Below, piece by piece: positions 25,339-32,126 of a stretch of DNA of 32,126 nt. Numbering within the stretch: position 1 is the stretch's first letter; each line of letters opens with the position of its first letter. The notes below the pieces were generated by a model. That model was given only the letters and a program-made list of their open reading frames with translations. It was not told the DNA's origin and searched no databases. Both the position numbers and the translations under genes were made by a program. The DNA is from Planctomycetaceae bacterium (lineage in GTDB: Bacteria > Planctomycetota > Planctomycetia > Planctomycetales > Planctomycetaceae): positions 1 to 32,126 of the forward strand of contig OMIV01000355.1 of assembly GCA_900299185.1 (NCBI GenBank). Reading direction: 5' to 3'.

Positions 25339-25947
25339 TTAGACACGTTCAACGAAGTTCTTCAGCAGCGAGATGCCGACGGTCTGACTCTTCTCCGGAT
25401 GGAATTGAGTGGCGTTAAGGTTGCCTCGCGAAATGGCAGCCGTGAATTTCACGCCGTGTTCGGAACGAGCCACGATCACGGATTCGTCCTGTGGAACCAC
25501 GTAGTAGCTATGGACGAAATAGACATACGCGCCATTTGCGATGCCGTGTAGCAATTCTGTCGGTCGAGCGATCTCTAAAGAATTCCAACCCATGTGAGGA
25601 ATCTTGAGATCGGGCTGATCCGCGAATCTCACAACCTTGCCAGGCACAATCCCCAGCCCTTCCCACTCACCGTCCTCGTAACTGACATCGAACAGCAACT
25701 GGAGACCGAGGCAAATACCCAGAAACGGTTTTCCGGATTCAACATAGTCCTTGAGCGGCGTCACGAAGTCTTTGCGTTTCAGCTCGTTGATCGCATCTCG
25801 GAAGGCCCCAACGCCCGGCAAGACTAACTTGTCTGCCCCCTGAATCTGGCTTGGATCAGTAATGACTTCCGCCTGAGATCCCAGCTTCTCAAATGCCTTC
25901 TGCACACTGCGAAGGTTGCCCATGCCGTAATCGACGATCTTGATCAT
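25339..25947 (-). CDS. hisH: Imidazole glycerol phosphate synthase glutaminase subunit
   Basis: 202 aa from the ATG at 25947, chosen because HisH proteins begin directly with the first strand ([15 protein letters not shown]); the upstream extension is not conserved-looking. It releases ammonia from glutamine for HisF, which makes imidazole glycerol phosphate and AICAR in histidine biosynthesis. The triad is plain: Cys79 in GICLGLQLL, and His183 and Glu185 in FHPEKS. LPGVGAF (43-49) and MGWN (119-122) are further HisH hallmarks. Full length for the family. No other his gene is in the window and hisF is not adjacent, so it seems to stand alone here. Confidence 0.97.
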   Translation of the reverse strand: MIKIVDYGMGNLRSVQKAFEKLGSQAEVITDPSQIQGADKLVLPGVGAFRDAINELKRKDFVTPLKDYVESGKPFLGICLGLQLLFDVSYEDGEWEGLGIVPGKVVRFADQPDLKIPHMGWNSLEIARPTELLHGIANGAYVYFVHSYYVVPQDESVIVARSEHGVKFTAAISRGNLNATQFHPEKSQTVGISLLKNFVERV

Positions 25948-26071
25948 CTCTAGGTCACTTGATTCCTTGAACGGTCTCACGATTCACAACGCGCCGGCGG
26001 CCAACGGTAGAGACGGCTCGATCGCAATGTTGGTCCCGGTCCGCATCGTGACAACCAGCGTCTGAATGAAA

Positions 26072-26096
26072 AGGCCCGACAAAGATTGCCGGGCCT
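26072..26096 (-). terminator. Intrinsic terminator of the multiheme cytochrome cluster
   Basis: Arms of 11 bases (26072-26082 and 26086-26096) pair with one mismatch around a 3-base loop; on the minus strand the stem AGGCCCG...CGGGCCT is followed by TTTT. It lies 27 bases past the stop at 26123, so the cytochrome transcript should end here. Confidence 0.85.
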
Positions 26097-26122
26097 AATG
26101 AGAAACTCGGAACTGACGAGGT

Positions 26123-27784
26123 TCAGTCTTTCGGCAATTCCTTCTCCAACTTAGCTAACTGAGTGCGGAACCACTCTGGGTCATAGTCGGCCGCTGCGTC
26201 CAAAGCGTCTGGCAACTGTGCCGCGATCACGTACTCCACACCGGCAGGAAGTTTGAGGCGCAACCGACTCGCAAATTCATGCTTGGCCAAGAGGTCGTCA
26301 GTCTTACGGAACGAGTCCAACTTTGGCCCCTGCTCCCACTCGCGAAACATCACGAGATTCTGCAAAGCACGTTCTTGAGATTGTTTCGTAGTCTCGCCAG
26401 TCGCTCGAGGTTTGAAGGTTGGATAAGCAACTTGCAGCTCCGACTGAATCGTTCTGAAGACCCACAATGTCTGACGAGCCGAATGGAAGTCGGGATAGTC
26501 TTTGGCATCCAACGCAACGACAGCCTTGAGTGCACGCTTCGCGTCTGCTTCTCGCACAGGGCTCTTAAAGATTTCTTCTGCGAGGTTGTCGAGCCACGCC
26601 ACTAAGCCGCCCTTGCCATCAGCTCCATGAGTGATTGAGCGAATGTCTTGAGGTGCTCCGAACGGCTGCTTGTCGAGCACTCGTCGCAGTTTTTCGAGGT
26701 TCGTGTGGAACTCGTCCCACTGTGCCTTGAATTTTGCGTCGTCGTCGCCTGCTCGGTGACGAACCGCGACTTTCACAAGAGCCGTTGGCCACGAATAGAA
26801 CTGCGGACGACCTGGAATTGATGCTCCATATCCTCGATCGCGTCGCCAACTCTTGGAGCGCAGATCGTGATGGCAAGCGGCACAATCGAAGACAGCCAAC
26901 TCGGGCCAAACCGAAGTCTCGTGTTTATCGACGGCTTGTTCGCCAAAAAGATTGAGCGACTCTCTCAACGCCATCACGCCGCCGATGAGCGTCGACTTGG
27001 TGCGTGCCAGGTCCAATGTCGGATCTTTTTGGTCGGGGAAGTTGGCAGCCAAGTACTCCTTTTGATTGGCAAACTCACCGCGTTCTCGCAGCGTGCGCCA
27101 GTGGAATGGCATCTGAGAAACGAAGGTCTCTATCTCGATGCTTGGCAACGGCGGATGTCCTGCAGCATACATTTCGTGAGTGACAACTTTGCCTTCAGTC
27201 ACATTCCCGATGTGACACGAGAAGCATTGCCGAGCGCGACGAACAGGATTTCGAACGTCGATGAAGCCTGCTTCTTTCTCTTTCACGTCGGGTTTGACCT
27301 TCCGCCAATCCACTTTGTCGTGCGGATCTTTCCACTTCGAGGCAGCGCCATGACACGACTCGCAAGTCACACCGAATTCGAAGTGCTCTGGCTTCTCAAA
27401 GCCTTCCTTCCAATGCCAATTCGAGTGGCATGCCAAACAGCGTTTGTCTTCAGTGACCTTATAGCCCAGCAACTTTTCCATGCGTTGGCCGAGGTCGCCC
27501 TTCAGTAACTCGAATGCCTTGATGTGCTTGTCGGTCGTCTCGAACGTCTTCACTTCGTCGAGGGCACACAATTCTCGATTCTGCGCCAACGCCGATAACG
27601 ACGACGGATTGCCTGCCTGCAAAGTCTGGTTGTGGCAAGCGACACACGTCGCCACTCCGAGAAACTGAGGCTTCGACTCTTGAGCTTGTGCAACACTCAA
27701 ACTTGCTCCAACAGCAAGCATTGCTCCACACGCGACCGGCGATCGCCACCATTGAGCCACGGCCTGACGCAGACTGATCGACAT
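26123..27784 (-). CDS. Pentaheme c-type cytochrome, cytochrome c554-like
   Basis: 553 aa, secreted (signal peptide to about 35, AQA/QE). Five CXXCH motifs: CVACH (47-51), CLACH (116-120), CESCH (141-145), CFSCH (187-191) and CAACH (301-305). The spread and the segments CHGAASKWKDPH, MYAAGHP and CAACHHDLRSKSWRRDRGYG resemble the cytochrome c554 superfamily (PF13435-like). The C-terminal 230 residues have no heme site and look helical. Extracytoplasmic electron transfer is expected; the partner is unknown. AAGGA lies seven bases before the ATG. It is the last gene of the cluster and a clear paralogue of the gene upstream. Confidence 0.93.
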   Translation of the reverse strand: MSISLRQAVAQWWRSPVACGAMLAVGASLSVAQAQESKPQFLGVATCVACHNQTLQAGNPSSLSALAQNRELCALDEVKTFETTDKHIKAFELLKGDLGQRMEKLLGYKVTEDKRCLACHSNWHWKEGFEKPEHFEFGVTCESCHGAASKWKDPHDKVDWRKVKPDVKEKEAGFIDVRNPVRRARQCFSCHIGNVTEGKVVTHEMYAAGHPPLPSIEIETFVSQMPFHWRTLRERGEFANQKEYLAANFPDQKDPTLDLARTKSTLIGGVMALRESLNLFGEQAVDKHETSVWPELAVFDCAACHHDLRSKSWRRDRGYGASIPGRPQFYSWPTALVKVAVRHRAGDDDAKFKAQWDEFHTNLEKLRRVLDKQPFGAPQDIRSITHGADGKGGLVAWLDNLAEEIFKSPVREADAKRALKAVVALDAKDYPDFHSARQTLWVFRTIQSELQVAYPTFKPRATGETTKQSQERALQNLVMFREWEQGPKLDSFRKTDDLLAKHEFASRLRLKLPAGVEYVIAAQLPDALDAAADYDPEWFRTQLAKLEKELPKD

Positions 27785-27867
27785 AGAACTGTCCTTCTTG
27801 ATTCAGCACTCAAGGTCGCAAACAGCAGAAGCAATCGCTCCGACCTAACGCGCGTTAATTTCAAAAC

Positions 27868-29379
27868 TCATTTCGCTTCGAACGCCCCTCGAATCTGCTT
27901 CAACTTCTCTTCGATGTTGGCATCAGGTGTCTTCAAGTACTTGAGGGGACTGTCAAACCCCGGTTCGAACTTCAGCACGTCTCGTAACTCGCACAACTGA
28001 GAGATGGTCTCTGCACACGGACTTGTCGCTGTGTCAGCCAATCCTTGCATGTCTCGATGAGCTCGGTTCAACGCAACGAGCGACAAATAAACCTGAGTAG
28101 CCTCATCCCAAGACTTATTCGACAACGCGCCGCCTTCCGACACGATCTTCAGGAAGGCAGCCGACACGGCGTCTGCAGATAGCGACTTCGTATTAAATTC
28201 TTGCCCCAACAGGTTAAGTCGAGTCCGAAGAGCCTCAGCGTGTCCGATCGCGACTTGACGGTCAGGTAATGGCTTCGACATCTCATGACTGAGTGCCATC
28301 AGCGGGCCGTCCTTTTCACTGATTCCCCCGGAGCCAAGCGCGGCTGCATTTGGCACCAGAGGCAGCAACCATGTGCCCCACGGGGCTGCTCCAGGTTTGC
28401 GATTGCTATAACCGCGAGCTTGCCGCCAACTCGGAGACGCCAAGTCGTGATGACAAGCAAAGCAAGCCGTCTCTGCGAGTTCCGGCCACGCCGGAACGAC
28501 TTGCGATGACGGGTATTTTTCAGGCCGCCCCGTCGAGGCTCCTGATGTCTTCGCCCGATGGATTAGCAGATCAAGCGCGGCCTCAGCAGATGCCACTTGG
28601 CCGATCGCCCACAACTGAGCTTCGAGTGGTGACTTCTCGACCTTCGCCCCCTTCACTGCCTGTTGAACGCCAGCGGCTTTCGCTCGATCAGTCTGGCGAT
28701 CCCAGTGCGTCGGCATCATCGAATGAAATGCCGAAAGCTCGAAGAACAGACGCGGATGCCCAGCCGCATAAAGATCGTGATTGACATCTCGCCCTGGAGC
28801 TCCGACGTGGCAATCAGCACAGAGCTTGGCTCGTTGCCAAAAATCCTTCGTGTCCCGATAGCCGAACTCTGCCTTTTGAGCGACAGATTTGGTCTTCCAA
28901 TCCGCTCGAACGTGCGGTCCCAGCCATTTTGAAGCCGCACCGTGGCAGGCTTCGCAACTGACACCTTCTGTCACTAGATCTGCATGAGAACCCGCAATCG
29001 ACGCTGGAAACGGAGCCTCCGAGACCGGCCCGTGGCAATTCAAACACAGCGGCGATTCATGGGCGGGCTTTTCCAACTCCAGCAGCTTGGCCATTCGCTG
29101 AGATGTCTCATTCAACAGCACGTTGTAAGCATGAGCGTGCATGTCGTGCTGCAGCCAAACCGTATGCTCGCTGCCCACCACACTCTTCGCCGGATTACCA
29201 CCATGACAACCAGCTGCGGTGCATGACGATGTCCCAACGAAGCCGTGCAATTGATCGGCCTTGGCGGGTACTGGAACTGGCACCGCAACTGGCAAAGTCG
29301 GCTCAACGCCGCGACACACGGCAATGCCCGCCGCCATTGCAGCAATTGCGATCGAGAGTTGAACGGCGAATCGACTCAT
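27868..29379 (-). CDS. Pentaheme c-type cytochrome with CX4CH first site
   Basis: 503 aa from the ATG at 29379, which opens directly on a signal peptide (MSRFAVQLSIAIAAMAAGIAV); the frame extends upstream but that part is not protein-like, and no Shine-Dalgarno sequence is seen. The first heme site is CTAAGCH (53-59), a CX4CH spacing; the other four are CLNCH (112-116), CEACH (142-146), CADCH (187-191) and CFACH. It shares CHGAASKW, LYAAGHP and CHHDLASPSWRQARGYS with the neighbouring pentaheme protein, so the two arose by duplication. A helical C-terminal region has no heme sites. Likely a periplasmic electron carrier or oxidoreductase subunit. Confidence 0.92.
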   Translation of the reverse strand: MSRFAVQLSIAIAAMAAGIAVCRGVEPTLPVAVPVPVPAKADQLHGFVGTSSCTAAGCHGGNPAKSVVGSEHTVWLQHDMHAHAYNVLLNETSQRMAKLLELEKPAHESPLCLNCHGPVSEAPFPASIAGSHADLVTEGVSCEACHGAASKWLGPHVRADWKTKSVAQKAEFGYRDTKDFWQRAKLCADCHVGAPGRDVNHDLYAAGHPRLFFELSAFHSMMPTHWDRQTDRAKAAGVQQAVKGAKVEKSPLEAQLWAIGQVASAEAALDLLIHRAKTSGASTGRPEKYPSSQVVPAWPELAETACFACHHDLASPSWRQARGYSNRKPGAAPWGTWLLPLVPNAAALGSGGISEKDGPLMALSHEMSKPLPDRQVAIGHAEALRTRLNLLGQEFNTKSLSADAVSAAFLKIVSEGGALSNKSWDEATQVYLSLVALNRAHRDMQGLADTATSPCAETISQLCELRDVLKFEPGFDSPLKYLKTPDANIEEKLKQIRGAFEAK

Positions 29380-29526
29380 GGAGGAGTCTCTTAATGGGTC
29401 AAAATGATGAGTTACGAAACTTACGCGTCCTCTGAAACATTCATATTCCCGTCTGCAACATCGAAGCTTCGACTTAGGAACCAGACCGAATTGACTGCGA
29501 TTAGATCCAGAACGCGCACAATCCAA

Positions 29527-31212
29527 CTAGGGTTGTTTCAGAGGCTCTTGGTTAGATCGACCTTTCAAGAGGGCATCAAGCGGCACATCGCTGGTGCCAA
29601 AGACTGGATTCCGATGACCCACAAACGCTTGCTGCGCGTGACCGTGGTAGTTGTGGCATTCGACACATCCACTTCGAGCGCCAAAAACGCGAGAGGTCAA
29701 ACCACCGCTAGCAATCACTGGAGTCTCTGAGTGGCACTTCCGGCATAGGTTGATTCCCGGCAATAACACATCTCCCGTGTCTTTGCTGTGAAAGACACCG
29801 GGCTGAGGCAGTTCGCTCCGACCGTCGTTGTCATCCTTGTTTGCCAGACCATGACACTCGGCACAGTTCAGCATCTGATGACCCTTGTGGCTAAAAACAG
29901 AATGTGACTGCCAGCGTGTTGGGATCGAGGGTTTCACGATCGCCCACATCTCCGACTTCTTAGGTGCAGACGAATCACCATCTTGAATCCCGGTATCAAC
30001 GCCAGAGTAATGACACTTCACACAAGCAGATCGGACACCAAGTTCGCGTCTGCCAGTTAGCGACTCAGCTGTTGACACCAGTTTGAGCAAATCGCCCTCG
30101 ACCTTGGCAACTTGAGTTACCACCGTCTCCGCTTCTAACTTGCTTAATCGCGGGCGTTGTTGGCGACCAGGAATACCACGATCGGATTCGCTCAACTGCA
30201 ATCGCTCCGGAGATCGCACGGCTGCCATGGTGAAGTAATCCGTTAAGAAACCTCGAACAACTTCCGGTGACTCGTGCGGTACCTCCCGGTCACCGTCGAA
30301 GTAAAGCTTATGACACTGATTACAGTGTTGCTCGAAGTTGATCGCCAACATGTAACGGCCGTCGGCATCGGTCTTATGGCATAGCTGGCAGGCCTGAGTC
30401 GCATCCAAGATCGAAGCCGGATCGATTCCGTTCAACGATTTTGTATCTATGCCTAGCCGCTGCAAGATTGCGAAATTCGGTTTGCCATCCGGCCCCGTAA
30501 TAACTTCCAGATGCTTGGCGTGATTGAATTTTATCTTGCCCTTATCACGCCAGATCGACTTACCGCCTTGATCAACTTGCTCCAATACTTCCCGAATCTT
30601 GTGAGCCGCTCCAATCTCACTGGCTTCTGAAATCGCCGTCGAAGAGGTCAGCCGTCGAAAAGCGAATTCGGGATGTCCGTCGTGCTCCGTAAAGCTCGTC
30701 ACCGACCGTTCGAAGCTCGGCGATTTTCGGTCGTCTTTCGCTAAGAAGTGTGTGTCAAGCTTTCGATGACACGCCGTGCAAGTTGTGTCCGATAGCCTCT
30801 TGAGATCGTGGTCGCCAACATGTTCTAGGTGACAGAACGAGCACGAAATTTCTTCGTGAGTTGGAAGCTGAGCGTGATGATGTTCGTTCCCAGGATGGCA
30901 CGACAAGCATGCGGCGTTTGTTACCGAATGAACTTGGCCGACGAGGTCAAACTTGACCAATCGCTGCAACGGAGCCCACGTCGTATGACACTTCGAGCAA
31001 TCGTTCTCAAACATGCGATGGGCAATCGCCAGGTCACCGCCTTCGTAGATGTGGTTCTCACCGTTGGCGCCTTCGAATCCCAGCCAAGCAAGGCATGATA
31101 CCGATAGCCAAAGCGCAGCCCACCACGTCATCCGTCGAAAGCGATTGGGATGTCGCTGAGCGTCCTTCTCGACGCGAGCGGCAAGTTCGCGACTGGTCTG
31201 AAACAAGGCCAT
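29527..31212 (-). CDS. Membrane-anchored decaheme c-type cytochrome
   Basis: 561 aa from the ATG at 31212; a TTG three codons upstream is the other option. A basic N-terminus and one membrane helix (about 28-46) without a clear cleavage site suggest an anchored protein facing the periplasm. Ten CXXCH motifs are present: CSKCH (72-76), CLSCH (102-106), CSFCH (124-128), CTACH (145-149), CQLCH (275-279), CNQCH (297-301), then CVKCH, CAECH, CRKCH and CVECH. HEEISCSFCHLEH, FNHAKHLE and FSHKGHQMLNCAECH look like class III or NapC/NrfH-associated cytochromes, with His residues as distal ligands. It probably passes electrons between the quinol side and the pentaheme proteins; that direction is inferred. 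Confidence 0.93.
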   Translation of the reverse strand: MALFQTSRELAARVEKDAQRHPNRFRRMTWWAALWLSVSCLAWLGFEGANGENHIYEGGDLAIAHRMFENDCSKCHTTWAPLQRLVKFDLVGQVHSVTNAACLSCHPGNEHHHAQLPTHEEISCSFCHLEHVGDHDLKRLSDTTCTACHRKLDTHFLAKDDRKSPSFERSVTSFTEHDGHPEFAFRRLTSSTAISEASEIGAAHKIREVLEQVDQGGKSIWRDKGKIKFNHAKHLEVITGPDGKPNFAILQRLGIDTKSLNGIDPASILDATQACQLCHKTDADGRYMLAINFEQHCNQCHKLYFDGDREVPHESPEVVRGFLTDYFTMAAVRSPERLQLSESDRGIPGRQQRPRLSKLEAETVVTQVAKVEGDLLKLVSTAESLTGRRELGVRSACVKCHYSGVDTGIQDGDSSAPKKSEMWAIVKPSIPTRWQSHSVFSHKGHQMLNCAECHGLANKDDNDGRSELPQPGVFHSKDTGDVLLPGINLCRKCHSETPVIASGGLTSRVFGARSGCVECHNYHGHAQQAFVGHRNPVFGTSDVPLDALLKGRSNQEPLKQP

Positions 31213-31259
31213 GAGAATCAATCCATGAAGTCGAGAAACAGAGTTCGGTGCCTAATCTA

Positions 31260-32126
31260 CTACCACGGCACAACGCGAAGCGCCACGATCACATGCACAA
31301 CGAACAACACCAACAAAGCAATGGAAAATGGAATATGCAACACTAACCAGTAGTGAAGCAAATGATGGATTCTTTCCAACTGAGAGAACTGCCGATGCTC
31401 ATCACACCGTAATTCCAACACGCCCAGCGATTCATGCAGCTCGATCGGCAAGATATCACGCATCCGAGCGAACTCGCGTTTTGCGTCATTTGGATTTGCG
31501 AATCTCCCAGATCGTCCATCTCCGGTGAGAAATGGACGCACGATCGAGACATAAAAATCACGAAGCTCGCCAGTCCTTAATACCGGAGCATTGATAACCT
31601 GCATCGTCACAATTGCCGGAGCTGCGGAGAGCCCTTCATCTGTCTTCGATACTCCGGCTTTAGCCTTCATGAGTTCCAGAGGCGACTTCGGTTTATCGAC
31701 GGTTGCTGCTCCCACCGCTTCCCCTCCTTTAGCAGCCATCTTGGCCTTCATCTGCTCGAGAGGCGATAATGGCTTCGGCGGAGTATCTGCCGTCCCTGAA
31801 ACCACAGTCGTTACATTCGCCGCGGGAGTAACACTTTCGGCAGCAGCTTTCTTTGCAGCCGCCTGTTGCTTCATCAACTCCAAGGGACTCAGTTTTTTCG
31901 CAGGCTCACTTCCACCAGAGGCAGTATCAACTTTCTGCAAAGGCACTGCACCGTCAGCTGGGGTGGCCGACGACAACGCAGCCTTTTTCGCGGCTGCCTG
32001 CTGTTTCATGAGCTCCAAAGGACTCAGTTTCTTTTCTTCGATTGGCGGCGCCGCATCCAATACGACAGCACTGCCGCCACTCGCCGCAGCGGCCTTCTTG
32101 GCCGCCGCTTGCTGCTTCATCAAATC
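31260..32126 (-). CDS. Repeat-rich membrane protein, N-terminus beyond the window
   Basis: The last 289 codons are present; the start lies beyond 32126. Five copies of a (K)SPLELMK-type unit, three of them continuing as QQAAAKKAA, are spaced 30-45 residues apart by Ala/Ser/Thr/Pro-rich linkers, so this part is probably an extended, charged linker. The C-terminal 115 residues differ: a mixed stretch (FYVSIVRPFLTGDGRSGRFA) and then one membrane helix beginning RIHHLLHYWLVLH and ending HVIVALRVVPW. The cluster of His around the helix could bind heme b or mark a quinone-site partner for the cytochromes, but I do not recognise the family. It is 47 bases upstream of the decaheme gene and probably leads the operon. 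Confidence 0.8.
   Translation of the reverse strand, partial: DLMKQQAAAKKAAAASGGSAVVLDAAPPIEEKKLSPLELMKQQAAAKKAALSSATPADGAVPLQKVDTASGGSEPAKKLSPLELMKQQAAAKKAAAESVTPAANVTTVVSGTADTPPKPLSPLEQMKAKMAAKGGEAVGAATVDKPKSPLELMKAKAGVSKTDEGLSAAPAIVTMQVINAPVLRTGELRDFYVSIVRPFLTGDGRSGRFANPNDAKREFARMRDILPIELHESLGVLELRCDEHRQFSQLERIHHLLHYWLVLHIPFSIALLVLFVVHVIVALRVVPW

Noticed and set aside
29461-29472. 12-bp palindrome TCGAAGCTTCGA between the decaheme and pentaheme genes
   Set aside because: It is isolated, has no second copy nearby and no clear promoter context, so an operator cannot be claimed.
1-32126. tRNA, rRNA, CRISPR, insertion sequence or prophage
   Set aside because: I found no cloverleaf, rRNA core sequence, regular spaced direct repeats, transposase or phage gene in the window.

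Overview
The window reads as part of a chromosome contig from a planctomycete (Planctomycetota, probably class Planctomycetia). The evidence is family content: a DUF1549/DUF1553 cytochrome-like protein with a planctomycete CX4CH motif, a DUF1559 pseudopilin, a giant secreted protein with the LEQRQVLT-type N-terminal signature, an ECF sigma factor paired with a Ser/Thr kinase carrying long extensions, a Tat-exported Gfo/Idh/MocA oxidoreductase, and large multiheme cytochromes. The first 57 bases are not genomic. They are an Illumina Nextera P7/i7 adapter, so the true sequence starts at 58 and this is a contig end.

Layout. 261-2738 (-): DUF1549/DUF1553 protein. 2937-11112 (-): an apparent signalling and surface unit in the order ECF sigma, Ser/Thr kinase, DUF1559 pseudopilin, then a secreted protein with a seven-bladed propeller and nine Ig-like repeats, closed by a clear terminator. 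11563-12933 (-): Gfo/Idh/MocA oxidoreductase with its own terminator. 13191-14192 (-): a protein resembling zinc-dependent phospholipase C. 14496-18638 (+): the only plus-strand block, a TetR regulator followed by an amidohydrolase, a lipid kinase and an ALO-type FAD oxidase. 18692-22182 (-): two glutamine-amidotransferase-like secreted proteins, the first of which is cut by an in-frame amber codon. 22258-24873 (-): a fused double esterase plus SMP-30 protein. 25339-25947 (-): hisH. 26123-32126 (-): a multiheme cytochrome cluster (repeat-rich membrane protein cut by the window end, decaheme, pentaheme, pentaheme) closed by a terminator.

How the parts may work together. The TetR block looks like one regulon: the same 16-base inverted repeat GTAAG-N6-CTTAC lies just before tetR and just before the amidohydrolase gene, which suggests autoregulation plus control of the three enzyme genes. 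The cytochrome cluster encodes at least 20 c-type heme motifs in three consecutive proteins, with an N-terminally truncated membrane protein whose last helix is His-rich; this looks like an electron-transfer module, but donor and acceptor cannot be read from the sequence. The sigma and kinase genes are one base apart and should be translationally coupled.

The items most worth a second look are the TetR operator pair with its unusual enzyme combination, the amber-interrupted amidotransferase gene, the paired pentaheme paralogues (one with a CX4CH first site), and the adapter contamination with its spurious ORF. I saw no rRNA, tRNA, CRISPR array, insertion sequence or phage genes.
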